Positions 52,367-60,988 of a DNA stretch of 64,000 nucleotides are shown here, piece after piece. The notes under the pieces were generated by a model. It saw nothing but the letters and a program-made list of their open reading frames with translations, was not told where the DNA came from and ran no database searches. How positions within the stretch are numbered: position 1 is the stretch's first letter; the number at the start of each line of letters is the position of its first letter. Source of the DNA: Rikenellaceae bacterium (lineage in GTDB: Bacteria > Bacteroidota > Bacteroidia > Bacteroidales > Rikenellaceae); the NCBI GenBank assembly GCA_902363575.1, contig CABJAJ010000002.1:62001-126000 (forward strand), given 5' to 3'. A program made the position numbers and the translations under genes.

Positions 52367-53524
52367 ATGATTGATATTGATGACTTCACGCAGGAGATAG
52401 ACTGCATTTACAAAGACGAAAGATACTCCGTTCGGGATAATGGAGCTATTTTCCGGCATCCTCGTGATGGCAAGCGACCTCGTAAATATGATAACTTTTG
52501 GACTTTCGGTAAGGCCAATGATAAACATGGATACATGGAGATTGCGTCCGTTCGTGTTCATATTATTGTGGCTACTGCCTTTCATGGCCAGAAACCGACG
52601 AAAGAATACGTCGTCGATCATATAGACACGAATCGCCGCAATAATCGCGCGGACAATCTTCGCTGGTTTACTCGATTAGAGAACGCACTCGAAAACCCGA
52701 TTACCCGGAAACGTATCATAATGCGGTGCGGTAGTATCGAAGCGTTTTTGGCTAATCCGTCTCTGTTGCGAGAAAGCGATGTTACTCCCGATTTCAGTTG
52801 GATGAGAACCGTTACGGATGCCGAAGCTCAAGTCAGTAAAGAACGATTATTGGCATGGGCTGAAAGCGACAAGCAAGCATCTGGCGGTGCTTTGGGCGAA
52901 TGGATATATGGCCGGCAGCCAATTTCACAAAATGACGGTCAGTTATCAAATGTTGACGAAATAGAGATGTTGCAATCCGATTCCATAAATGGGTGGGGCC
53001 AAATTCCACCTCTTGCAAATGAACGTCCCGTTGAGCCGGAACAGAGAAAGTGCAATGTTATGCCTTCGTTAACACCCGGAGCTGTCCAAGCAATCTATTT
53101 TTATAATGATAAGCCGAATGAATACCCATGTACCCCGCAGGAATATAGCGGCGATCCTTTGATGGCTTATGCTGCCAATCTGACCGAGAACGCTGTCTTT
53201 TGGCGGAACAGCAATAGAGACCGAGGGTATGTGGTTGTTAAGTATGGATTTTCTGAAGATCGAAACTCTCTATATGTAATGACTAAATCCGCATACGTAT
53301 GGCGAAGTCAAGATGATGGAGAATCTATGCCTGTTCCTATAGCAAACCTCAATAAAGACGAGTTCAGCGAAGATGAGTTACACTATCAGCTCGGAGAGGT
53401 TGTATACGAAGATGGTTTGTTCGTACATAAAAGAGTGGAAACCGGCTTTATGCCCAAAGAGTATTTGGAGGAGTTATTCGACGAGTGTATTGGCAAGAAG
53501 AATAAAAAGATCGACAAGAATTAA
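52367..53524 (+). CDS. HNH endonuclease-like protein with long C-terminal domain, partner of the OLD-like protein
   Basis: 385 residues. The HNH region is at about 60-115 (VHIIVATAFHGQKPTKEYVVDHIDTNRRNNRADNLRWFTRLEN), of the HNH_3 type with NUMOD-like flank upstream (YSVRDNGAIFRHPRD). Residues 120-385 have no recognised domain; they are rich in aromatic and acidic residues (NAVFWRNSNRDRGYVVVKYG, AYVWRSQDDGESMPVPIANL). Same strand, 41 bp after the OLD-like gene and the last gene before attR, so the two likely form a cargo operon. It could also be a homing-type nuclease unrelated to the neighbour. Confidence 0.78.
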   Translation: MIDIDDFTQEIDCIYKDERYSVRDNGAIFRHPRDGKRPRKYDNFWTFGKANDKHGYMEIASVRVHIIVATAFHGQKPTKEYVVDHIDTNRRNNRADNLRWFTRLENALENPITRKRIIMRCGSIEAFLANPSLLRESDVTPDFSWMRTVTDAEAQVSKERLLAWAESDKQASGGALGEWIYGRQPISQNDGQLSNVDEIEMLQSDSINGWGQIPPLANERPVEPEQRKCNVMPSLTPGAVQAIYFYNDKPNEYPCTPQEYSGDPLMAYAANLTENAVFWRNSNRDRGYVVVKYGFSEDRNSLYVMTKSAYVWRSQDDGESMPVPIANLNKDEFSEDELHYQLGEVVYEDGLFVHKRVETGFMPKEYLEELFDECIGKKNKKIDKN

Positions 53525-53553
53525 AATTTCGCACGTCTCAATTTTATCCATAA

Positions 53554-53573
53554 TTTTGTTGCTATTTTGTTAC
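53554..53573 (+). repeat. Candidate integrase/excisionase arm site, right
   Basis: TTTTGTTGCTATTTTGTTAC, one base different from 42388-42407; 69 bp inside attR. Confidence 0.55.
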
Positions 53574-53641
53574 TCGGCACAAGGAAACTATTATTCTATT
53601 TGCTAATAATCAGATAAATATAAACACAAGTAAATAATTTC

Positions 53642-53668
53642 TGGCAGAATTTCGTGAACTCCTATCAG
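53642..53668 (+). repeat. attR core (27-bp direct repeat)
   Basis: Same 27 bp as attL except C to T at position nine, a silent change in the transporter reading frame. Confidence 0.9.
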
Positions 53669-53704
53669 ATATACAAAAAGGACAGAGAAGGGATAATAAA
53701 TTGA
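53642..53704 (+). pseudogene. Displaced original 3' end of the transporter gene
   Basis: Reads WQNFVNSYQIYKKDREGIIN and stops at 53704, in frame with the transporter across the att core, so it is the pre-insertion tail. Joining it to 41378-42259 gives a transporter of the same length class. The rest of 53,525-53,959, about 255 bp after this fragment, shows no gene. Confidence 0.85.
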
Positions 53705-53959
53705 ATATAAATGATTTTATTTCTCGGTTTTTATCCCTCTTCATGTTCAGGCCGATCATTCACTTTTATTCTTGTCCCGTGACTCGAAAGAGATCGGTTC
53801 CGCCGTTATCGTGATCCTTGGCATCGTGCCGTGCGGAACACTTGGTGGCAGCGCAGCCGAGTGACCCTGATCCGGAATCATGGCCGATTGCAGCTCGGCC
53901 TGACAGTAGGGCATTTCCGACTCATCGATGTGTGACGAAACGCTCCCGTCAAGCGGCCG

Positions 53960-55063
53960 TCAGGACTGTTTGCGGAAGGTCAGTGCGGCCGTCGCATTGA
54001 ATACGATGGCGAAGCCGGCGAGGGCGGCGTAACAGGGCCACATGTCGGCGACGGTCGCTCCCTTGAGATAGACGGCCCGCATGATATCGATGAAATAGCG
54101 GGGCGGCAGGGCGTAGGTGATTCGCTGCGCCCATTGGGGCATGGACTGAATCGGGGTGAGCAGTCCGCTCATAAGAATGAAGATCATCACGAAGAAGAAC
54201 ATCCCGAACATGGTCTGCTGCATGTTCGACGAGCAGTTGGCCGCGATCACCCCGAATCCCGACATGACCAGGATGAAGAGCGCGGCAGCCAGGTAGATGC
54301 TGCCGAGCGACCCAACGGGAACGAGCCCGTAAACAAGCCAGCCAATCGTCATGGCGACGGTGAGCACGGCCAGCCCGATCAGCCAGTAGGGGATCAGCTT
54401 GGCCAGCGTAAAGACGAACTGGCTTACGGGCGTCACGTTGATTTGCTCGATGGTCCCGGACTCCTTTTCGCCCACGAGGTTCAGGGCGGGCAGGAATCCG
54501 CACATCATCACGAGCAGCATAATCATCAGCGCGGGGATCATGTAGTTGCGGTATTCGAGCGTGGGGTTGTAGCGATACTGCACCGCCACGCGATCGGCCG
54601 GCGCCGGTCTGCCCCGTTCGGCGGACAGTTCCGCCAGCGTAAGCGAAAGGGTTTGCATCAGGTATTGTGTCCCCAGCGAGCCTTTCATGGCATTGACGCC
54701 GTTGGCCGAGATGCTGACATGCTGCGGGTTGCCGCTTTCCAGGTCGCGCTCGAACCCGTCGGGCAGCTCCAGGATGGCGTCCACGTTCCCCGCTTCGAGA
54801 TTCCGAAGTTGTCCCCGGAAGTCGTCCGACAGGGCGAAGAGTGTGAAGTAGTCCGAGTTGGCGATCTTCTGCGCAAGGCGGCGTGAGGTCTCCGAGTGGT
54901 CGCGATCGACCACCGCCACCCCGATATGGCGCACGTCCATCGACGTCACCCATGGCATGACGAGCATAATCATCACGGGAAAGGCGACGGTCATCTTCGG
55001 CATGAAAGGGTTGCGCAGGAACTGGCGGAACTCCTTGTCGAGCAGAACGAACAGGGTACGCAT
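53960..55063 (-). CDS. ABC-2-type permease (YbhR/YhhJ-like), second permease
   Basis: 367 residues. One N-terminal helix (PKMTVAFPVMIMLVMPWVTS), a large periplasmic domain (about 45-170) and five C-terminal helices (YMIPALMIMLLVMMCGFLPALN, ANCSSNMQQTMFGMFFFVMI and others). The conserved cytoplasmic GEKESGTIEQINVTPVSQFVF motif marks ABC-2 exporters of the YbhS/YbhR type. Last gene of the efflux operon, 2 bp after the first permease. Confidence 0.93.
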   Translation of the reverse strand: MRTLFVLLDKEFRQFLRNPFMPKMTVAFPVMIMLVMPWVTSMDVRHIGVAVVDRDHSETSRRLAQKIANSDYFTLFALSDDFRGQLRNLEAGNVDAILELPDGFERDLESGNPQHVSISANGVNAMKGSLGTQYLMQTLSLTLAELSAERGRPAPADRVAVQYRYNPTLEYRNYMIPALMIMLLVMMCGFLPALNLVGEKESGTIEQINVTPVSQFVFTLAKLIPYWLIGLAVLTVAMTIGWLVYGLVPVGSLGSIYLAAALFILVMSGFGVIAANCSSNMQQTMFGMFFFVMIFILMSGLLTPIQSMPQWAQRITYALPPRYFIDIMRAVYLKGATVADMWPCYAALAGFAIVFNATAALTFRKQS

Positions 55064-55065
55064 GG

Positions 55066-56160
55066 CTATTCGAGTTTATCGTTGAATTTGCGCAGGGCCA
55101 CGCCGACCAGCACGACGGTCATGGCCAGCAGGATGAGGAAATTCGTGAGCACGGCCGAGAACGGCAGCCCTTCGATCATCAGCTTGCGGATGGCGTCGAT
55201 ATACCAGCGTGCCGGCACGACGCACGAAATTCCCCTCAGGATGCCGGGCATGTTCTCGATCGGAAAGACCATGCCCGAGAGCATGATGATCGGCAGCAGC
55301 ATCAGCATGGCCGAAATAATCAGGGCCGTCACCTGCCGGTCGGTGACCGTGGAGATGAACAGTCCGAGGGCCAGCGCGAGCGCCAGGTAGAGCAGCGAGA
55401 TGCCGACGATCCCGACGAGGCTTCCCTCCATCGGCACGTCCAGCACGTAACGGGCCAGTAGCAGGATCGAGGCGAGGTTGAGGCACGAGAGGACGAAATA
55501 GGGGATCATCTTGGCCAGGATAATGCGGATCGGACGCACAGGTGACACGAAAAGCACCTCCATGGTGCCGGTCTCCTTCTCACGGACGATCGAAACGGAG
55601 GTCATGATGGCGCAGATGATAATGAAGATCAGCCCCATGATGCCGGGGACGAACTCATAAGCGCTCTTCATCCGGGGATTGAACAGTAGCCGGGTTTCGG
55701 GTGCTGCCGCGGCCGTGCTCCCCGACAGGACGCTTTGCAGATAGGCTGCGCCGGCCGTCGCCGTATTGGTGTTCGAGGCGTCCGCGACGATCTGGACGGC
55801 CGGTTCCTGCACCTGACCTTGCGCACGGTCGGCGAGAAGCCGGTCGTAATCGGGGGCAAAGACCACCACGGCGTCGGCGGCGCCCGAACGGAGCGTGCGG
55901 TCGATCTGCGTGCCGGCTATGGTGCCGACGAAGGTGAAATAGTCGTTGGCCCGGATGCGTTCCACCGCCTGCCGGACCGATTCGGTCGGATGGGGTGCCA
56001 CGACGGCGACGTTGATGTTGTTCACCTCGGTCGAGATGGCGAAGCCGAACAGCAGGATTTGCACGACGGGCATCAGCAGCGCAATGAGCATCGTGCGCGA
56101 ATCCCGCAGAATATGCAGCGCCTCCTTTTTGACGAACGATAAGAATCCTCCCATACTCAT
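55066..56160 (-). CDS. ABC-2-type permease (YbhS-like), first permease
   Basis: 364 residues from the ATG at 56160 (MSMGGFLSFVKKEALHILRD), coupled to the ATPase gene by ATGA; the longer reading is a shadow. One N-terminal helix, a periplasmic domain (about 45-170), and the REKETGTMEVLFVSPVRPIR motif before the last helices. Pairs with the downstream permease to form the membrane part of a drug or solute exporter. Confidence 0.93.
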   Translation of the reverse strand: MSMGGFLSFVKKEALHILRDSRTMLIALLMPVVQILLFGFAISTEVNNINVAVVAPHPTESVRQAVERIRANDYFTFVGTIAGTQIDRTLRSGAADAVVVFAPDYDRLLADRAQGQVQEPAVQIVADASNTNTATAGAAYLQSVLSGSTAAAAPETRLLFNPRMKSAYEFVPGIMGLIFIIICAIMTSVSIVREKETGTMEVLFVSPVRPIRIILAKMIPYFVLSCLNLASILLLARYVLDVPMEGSLVGIVGISLLYLALALALGLFISTVTDRQVTALIISAMLMLLPIIMLSGMVFPIENMPGILRGISCVVPARWYIDAIRKLMIEGLPFSAVLTNFLILLAMTVVLVGVALRKFNDKLE

Positions 56161-56897
56161 TCGGATCGTTTGGCGTTGCGGGCCAGCGAACGGAACACCT
56201 CGTCCATCGTGCCGGCGGCGAATCGGCGTTTCAGTTCGGACGGGGAGCCCAGGGCACGAATCTGTCCGTCCACCATGATCGACACGCGGGAGCAGTACTC
56301 CGCCTCGTCCATGTAGTGTGTCGTGACAAATACGGTCGTGCCTCCGTCCGCCGCTTCGTAGATCAGCTCCCAAAACTGACGGCGGGTCACGGGATCGACG
56401 CCGCCCGTGGGCTCGTCGAGGAAAACGACGTCGGGTCGGTGGAGTGTCGCCACCGAGAAAGCGAGCTTCTGCTTCCAGCCCAACGGCAGCTCCCCGACCA
56501 GCGTGCGGCTCTGCGTGCGGAAGTCGAGCCGGTTGAGCAGTGTCACTGCGCGGCGCAGGATTTCGCGGCGTGTCAGGCCGTAGATGCCGCCGTAAAGACG
56601 GATGTTTTCGAGCACCGTGAGGTCGTCGTAAAGCGAAAAGCGCTGGCTCATGTAGCCGATGCGCCGCTTGATCCGTTCGCCCTGCGTGGCGATGTCGTAT
56701 CCCGCCACCGTGCCGGTGCCCGAAGTGGGGTAGCTCAACCCGCACAGCATCCGCATGGCGGTGGTTTTGCCTGCGCCGTTGGCTCCCAGGAACCCGAATA
56801 TTTCGCCGCGTCCCACATCGAACGTGATCCGGTCAACGGCGATGAAATTTCCGAACTGCTTGCTCAGTCCGTGCACGGAGATGATCGGATCATTCAT
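56157..56897 (-). CDS. ABC transporter ATPase (YbhF-like half, degenerate signature motif)
   Basis: 246 residues. Walker A LGANGAGKTTAM, Q-loop MSQRFSLYDDLTV, Walker B VVFLDEPTGGVDPVT. The signature motif is LPLGWKQKLAF in place of LSGGQ, which is typical of one half of YbhF. In E. coli YbhF both halves are one protein; here they are separate genes overlapping by 8 bp. Confidence 0.93.
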   Translation of the reverse strand: MNDPIISVHGLSKQFGNFIAVDRITFDVGRGEIFGFLGANGAGKTTAMRMLCGLSYPTSGTGTVAGYDIATQGERIKRRIGYMSQRFSLYDDLTVLENIRLYGGIYGLTRREILRRAVTLLNRLDFRTQSRTLVGELPLGWKQKLAFSVATLHRPDVVFLDEPTGGVDPVTRRQFWELIYEAADGGTTVFVTTHYMDEAEYCSRVSIMVDGQIRALGSPSELKRRFAAGTMDEVFRSLARNAKRSE

Positions 56898-57798
56898 GGC
56901 CCATCAGTTTAATGAAAACGTCCTCGATGTCCGCTTCGACGGGGCGGATCGTCACACGGCTGAACCCCTCCGCCGCCAGTCGCCGCATCCCTGCCTCCGC
57001 CGAGAAATGCGTGTCGGCCACCAGGTGATGCGCCGCGCCGAAGGGGTAGCAGGCCACGACGCCCTCCAGATGGCGGGCTGCCGTGAGCAGGCCGTACATA
57101 TTGTCGCCCGAGAGGGCGAAAAGCGGCGCGTCGTACTGCGATACCACCTTTGCGGGTGTATCCAGACGCAGGATACGCCCCTTGTAGCAGAGGGCGATGC
57201 GGTCGCAGCGGCGCGCCTCGTCCATGTAGGGCGTCGATACGAGCATCGAAATTCCCTTGCTCCGGAGCTCGGCGAGCATCGCCCAGAATTCGCTGCGCGA
57301 CACCGCATCGACCCCCGTGGTCGGCTCGTCCAGCAGGAGGACTGCCGGACGGTGGATCAGGGCGCAGCACAGGGCGAGCTTCTGTTTCATGCCGCCCGAC
57401 AGCTTCCCCGCCCGGCGTCTGCGGAACGGCTCGATCTGACGGTAGATGGGGGCGATCAGGTCGTAGTTGTCCCCGACGCCGACGCCGAACAGCGCGGCGA
57501 AGAACGCGAGGTTTTCCTCGACCGACAGGTCGGGGTAAAGCGAAAACCGTCCGGGCATGTAACCGATCCGCTTGCGGATTCGGCGGTAATCCCGCACTAC
57601 GTCGAGCCCTTCGACCGAAGCCGTCCCGGCGTCGGGGGTGAGCAGCGTGGCGAGCAGGCGGAACAGCGTGGTCTTGCCCGCTCCGTCGGGACCGATCAGC
57701 CCGAACAGCTCGCCCTGCGCGACCTCCAGCGTGACACCGTCGAGCGCTGTCAGCGGGCCGAAACGCTTAGTCAGGTTGCATACTTCGATGGCATTCAT
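56890..57798 (-). CDS. ABC transporter ATPase (YbhF-like half, canonical signature)
   Basis: 302 residues. Walker A IGPDGAGKTTLF, Q-loop MPGRFSLYPDLSV, signature KLSGGMKQKLALCCALIHRP, Walker B VLLLDEPTTGVDAVSR. The extra C-terminal 70 residues (about 230-302) resemble the regulatory tail of DrrA/YbhF-type ATPases. It pairs with the preceding ATPase half and the two permeases. Confidence 0.93.
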   Translation of the reverse strand: MNAIEVCNLTKRFGPLTALDGVTLEVAQGELFGLIGPDGAGKTTLFRLLATLLTPDAGTASVEGLDVVRDYRRIRKRIGYMPGRFSLYPDLSVEENLAFFAALFGVGVGDNYDLIAPIYRQIEPFRRRRAGKLSGGMKQKLALCCALIHRPAVLLLDEPTTGVDAVSRSEFWAMLAELRSKGISMLVSTPYMDEARRCDRIALCYKGRILRLDTPAKVVSQYDAPLFALSGDNMYGLLTAARHLEGVVACYPFGAAHHLVADTHFSAEAGMRRLAAEGFSRVTIRPVEADIEDVFIKLMGHE

Positions 57799-57801
57799 CC
57801 C

Positions 57802-58689
57802 TCAGAGTTTCACTTCGCCGTACATGCCGAGTTTCAGCCGTCCGTCGTTTTGGACGGCGATTTTCACGGCATAAACCAGGTTGGCCCGCGAATCGCGCGT
57901 CTGGATCGCCTTGGGCGTGAATTCGCTCTCGGATGCGATCCATACGATGCGTCCGGGATAGTCGTACCGTGCGTCGCCGCCGAAGTCTGCGGTAACCGTC
58001 ACCTCCTGCCCGAGCCGCACGGCGGCGAGCTGGTCGGAGGTGAAATAGGCCCGCAGGTAGATGCGGTCGAGGTCGGCAATCTTCAGCAGCGGCCGCCCGA
58101 CAGCCGCCACCTCGCCCGCTTCGGCGTATTTGCCCAGCACCGTCCCGTCCACGGGCGGTATGATGCGGCACTTGGCCAGCCGGTCGTCGATTTGGGCGAT
58201 TTGCAGGTCGATGGCCGAGGCGTTCTCGTCGATCGATGCGCTGTTCTTGCCGAGGGTCGAAAGTAGGGCGTCGAGCTGTCCCTCCAGCATGCGGAGCTGC
58301 GCGTCGATGTCGTCGAGCTGTTTGGTCGTTGCGGCCCCGTCCCGGAGCAGGTTTTCCACACGCTGACGTTCGGTGCGCTGCTTGGCGATCTGCTCGCGCA
58401 GCGAGGCGGCTTGTTTGGCGATGTCGGGGCGGGTGGTGGCGACCGAGGCGCGCTGGCGCTCGAGCTGCCGGCGTTGCAGGGAGAGTTGCAGGGTGTCGAT
58501 GCAGCCGACGGCCCGATTCGCCCGGAGCCTGTCGCCCAGCTCTGCGTCGAGCGTGAGGATGCGTCCGGCGGCTTCGGCCGAGAGGGTTATTTCGGTCGCC
58601 TCGAATGTTCCGGCGGCGTCGTAAACCTCGCCGTGCGAGCAGGCGGCCAGCAGACAGGCCGCCGCGGAGTAAATGGTTATCCGTTTCAT
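57802..58689 (-). CDS. HlyD-family periplasmic adaptor (lipoprotein)
   Basis: 295 residues with lipoprotein signal MKRITIYSAAACLLAAC. Biotinyl-lipoyl-like domain (AGRILTLDAELGDRLRANRA and IIPPVDGTVLGKYAEAGEVA) split by a long alpha-hairpin (about 70-170), then a beta-barrel (KIADLDRIYLRAYFTSDQLA). It links the ABC-2 permeases to the TolC channel. Start overlaps the TolC stop (ATGA). Corresponds to YbhG. Confidence 0.9.
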   Translation of the reverse strand: MKRITIYSAAACLLAACSHGEVYDAAGTFEATEITLSAEAAGRILTLDAELGDRLRANRAVGCIDTLQLSLQRRQLERQRASVATTRPDIAKQAASLREQIAKQRTERQRVENLLRDGAATTKQLDDIDAQLRMLEGQLDALLSTLGKNSASIDENASAIDLQIAQIDDRLAKCRIIPPVDGTVLGKYAEAGEVAAVGRPLLKIADLDRIYLRAYFTSDQLAAVRLGQEVTVTADFGGDARYDYPGRIVWIASESEFTPKAIQTRDSRANLVYAVKIAVQNDGRLKLGMYGEVKL

Positions 58690-59966
58690 CGGTTGATCGT
58701 ATGTTTGAGTTCGTAAATCGTTTTTATCAGTTCGATTTCGCGGGCGTTGCGGGCCGCCGTCGCCGTCTCCTCCTCCGTGATTTTTCGCAGCAGGTCGTTG
58801 GTGTCGATCACTCCGTTGCGAAGTTTCGATTCGGCGGCCTCCCTTACCGAGCGGCGCAGTTGCACGATGCGGTCGTCGTCCGCGAGCGCTCTGCGCAGGC
58901 GTGCGATCTCGCCGTTCTCCCGGGCGATTTCCAGGGCGTTATTGAACCGGAAGAGGTCGCGCTGCACCTCGACGCCCTGCCTGGCCGTGCGCAGTTGTCC
59001 CAATGAGTTTTTCCGGGTGTAGTAGGCTCCGAAGTTCCATGAGAGCTTCACCCCGACAAGGGCGTTCCACGACCAGTCGGAGGTAATCATGTTCTGGAAA
59101 TAGTCCATGCCCGGATAGCCGTAATATCCCTGAGCAAAAAGACCGAGGCGGGGGCGGGATGTCGAAATGATCTGCTTCTCCTGTGCCGTCAGCTTGTCGA
59201 TCCGGGCGTCGAAAAGCGCCAGTTCGGGTCGGGCCGACCCGGTGGCGAGGGGCTCCGAAACCGACGGCCGTTCCAGCTTCTCGTCCGCGAGCTCCCTGCC
59301 GATGAAGATGGCGAGCATCTGCCGGTAGCTGGCCCGCGTCGATTCGATCTGCGCCGCCTGCTGTCCGGCGGCGAGGAGCTCGGCTTCCACGGCGTCGGCG
59401 TCGCTCTGCATGGCCGCGCCGTTGCGTTGCAGCGACCGTATTTTTTCGAGGTTGTCGCCCAGCAGCCCGATCGTCAGGCGGCTTTGCGCCAGCCGCTCGT
59501 CGAGCAGCAGGATGCCGAAATAGAGGTCGTCCACCCGCCCCTCCAGCGCATAGAGGTCAACATCCGTCGAGCGGCGCCCCTCCGCGGCTTCGGCTTCGGC
59601 CAGTTGTTTGTCAGCCGCCGATTTACCCCCGTCCCAGAGCGTCTGGTACAGTTCGATCTGCACCTTGTACTGGTCCCTGTTCAGCCCCGGAATATCCAAC
59701 CCCTGGGTGGCCAGAAGCCCGGTCATCTGTTCCGGAAAGCCGGGCACGTCGGTCTGCCAGGTGGCTTGGGCCGTCAGGGAGAGCCGGGGCAGCCAGGCCC
59801 GCCGGGCGTTCGACAGCGAATAGTCGGCCGAGCGGCGGATCAGGTCATATTGCCGGATTTCGGGATAGTGCTCACGTGCCAGTGCACGACATTCGTCGAG
59901 CGTCAGTTGCGCATGCGCCCCGCACATCGCGGTGAGGGCAAGGCAGAGGAGTAGGAGCCGTTTCAT
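58686..59966 (-). CDS. TolC-family outer-membrane channel
   Basis: 426 residues with signal peptide MKRLLLLCLALTAMCGAHAQ. Two repeated OEP halves: LTLDECRALAREHYPEIRQY...YSLSNARRAWLPRLSLTAQA, then SEPLATGSARPELALFDARI...SRPRLGLFAQGYY. It forms the exit duct of the operon's efflux pump. Coupled to the TetR gene upstream (ATGA at 59963-59966). Confidence 0.93.
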   Translation of the reverse strand: MKRLLLLCLALTAMCGAHAQLTLDECRALAREHYPEIRQYDLIRRSADYSLSNARRAWLPRLSLTAQATWQTDVPGFPEQMTGLLATQGLDIPGLNRDQYKVQIELYQTLWDGGKSAADKQLAEAEAAEGRRSTDVDLYALEGRVDDLYFGILLLDERLAQSRLTIGLLGDNLEKIRSLQRNGAAMQSDADAVEAELLAAGQQAAQIESTRASYRQMLAIFIGRELADEKLERPSVSEPLATGSARPELALFDARIDKLTAQEKQIISTSRPRLGLFAQGYYGYPGMDYFQNMITSDWSWNALVGVKLSWNFGAYYTRKNSLGQLRTARQGVEVQRDLFRFNNALEIARENGEIARLRRALADDDRIVQLRRSVREAAESKLRNGVIDTNDLLRKITEEETATAARNAREIELIKTIYELKHTINR

Positions 59967-60598
59967 GGATTCTCCGTGATTTTGAGCCGTCGCATGACGG
60001 TTTCTACGGTTTCCGCCTTGCGCAGCTCGAAAAACCGTTCGCGGTCGGCGGTGAGGTCGCCCAGCAGCGGCTCGAGGATCGGATAGGCGATAAAGACGAA
60101 GACGTTGAGCGAGATGATGTCGAGCATCAGCATACGCACGTCGATCCGCCGGATTTCGCCGCGGTCGGCCGCTTCGTCGAGGGCCCGCTGCGTATCGATC
60201 AGCATGACGCCCATGAGCGACCGGATCTGTCGCTGCATGGCTTCGTAGCGTTCGGGGCGGGCGAACACCTCGTTGACGATGAAACGGGGCAGGTCGGGGT
60301 TGGCCGCGATAAAATCGAAGTGGCGCTCGATGCCGTTGCGCAGTCGCTCAATCAGCGGCAGCCGCGCATCGCCGAACGCGGCGAGCACCGATTGTCCCAT
60401 CATCCGCATTTTTTCGTCCAGAATACGCTCGAAAAGCTGTTCTTTCGTCCGGAAGTAATAATGCAGCATTGCGTGGGTCACGCCTGCGGCCGCGGCGATT
60501 GACGTGGTGCGCGCTCCATCGAATCCCTTTTTGAGAAATTCGCGTTCGGCAGCCTCCAGGATCGCCTGTTCTCTCTTTTGGGCGGGTTTTTGTTCCAT
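59963..60598 (-). CDS. TetR-family repressor of the efflux operon
   Basis: 211 residues. N-terminal TetR HTH: AILEAAEREFLKKGFDGART TSIAAAAGVTHAMLHYYFRT KEQLFERIL. The ligand-binding half is helical (about 60-205). It is the first gene of the operon and a palindrome lies between its promoter and start, so it most likely represses the whole operon, including itself, until an exported compound binds. Confidence 0.92.
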   Translation of the reverse strand: MEQKPAQKREQAILEAAEREFLKKGFDGARTTSIAAAAGVTHAMLHYYFRTKEQLFERILDEKMRMMGQSVLAAFGDARLPLIERLRNGIERHFDFIAANPDLPRFIVNEVFARPERYEAMQRQIRSLMGVMLIDTQRALDEAADRGEIRRIDVRMLMLDIISLNVFVFIAYPILEPLLGDLTADRERFFELRKAETVETVMRRLKITENP

Positions 60599-60606
60599 TA
60601 TCAGGT

Positions 60607-60626
60607 GTTAAACATTTTTATTTAAC
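60607..60626 (-). promoter_or_regulatory. Candidate TetR operator
   Basis: GTTAAA-N8-TTTAAC inverted repeat, downstream of the -7 box and 9 bp before the TetR start codon, where a bound repressor would block transcription. Confidence 0.5.
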
Positions 60627-60639
60627 AGTATTGTTAGTG

Positions 60640-60669
60640 CAAATGTAGAAAGAAAAATCGAAGTTGCAA
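60640..60669 (-). promoter_or_regulatory. Promoter of the TetR-efflux operon
   Basis: On the minus strand TTG, 19 nt, then TACATTTG. The remaining 60,670-60,951 shows no gene; 60,952 starts the next promoter. Confidence 0.65.
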
Positions 60670-60951
60670 GAAAAGTGTCGGAATTTTTTGTCTGCCTGTT
60701 CGCCGACCGGAAGGAATCAGGTTGCCGAATCCGTCCCGGAAGCGGTGCTCGGCTGCGCACGCGGTATCCGGTTTCCGACGGAGAATCGCTCGGTTCGGGG
60801 TCTCCCGCATTAGAGCATCAGGGCGTCGAGAGGTGGCCCGTCTCCCCGGGCTCAATGCGCAAGTGCTGCGGCCGGGATGCCGGTAGGAGAAAACCGTAAT
60901 CGGGGTAATTTTTCCCGTGATTCCGGTACGGTCACGCACGAAAAACGGAGG

Positions 60952-60959
60952 TAATTTTG
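60952..60959 (+). promoter_or_regulatory. -7 promoter box of the hydrolase gene
   Basis: TAATTTTG, 29 bp before the ATG at 60989. Confidence 0.5.
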
Positions 60960-60988
60960 CTCTTGGAAACGAACATAAAACAAAACGT

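Larger units (their letters stand above)
42233..53668 (+). mobile_element. Integrative mobilizable element (~11.4 kb) in the 3' end of a transporter gene
   Basis: Bounded by a 27-bp direct repeat (42233-42259 and 53642-53668) with one mismatch. The left end carries a tyrosine recombinase reading inward. Contents in order: recombinase, unknown gene, excisionase-like HTH, RepA-like ATPase, primase, candidate oriT, MobV relaxase, nucleotidyltransferase-HEPN fusion (opposite strand), inverted-repeat region, OLD-like nuclease, HNH protein. There are no conjugation (tra) genes, so it would be moved by a helper element. Base composition falls sharply in the cargo at 50,200-53,500. Confidence 0.9.

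Noticed and set aside
53705..53959. Possible small gene between attR and the permease
   Set aside because: Only short frames without start sites, signal or similarity.
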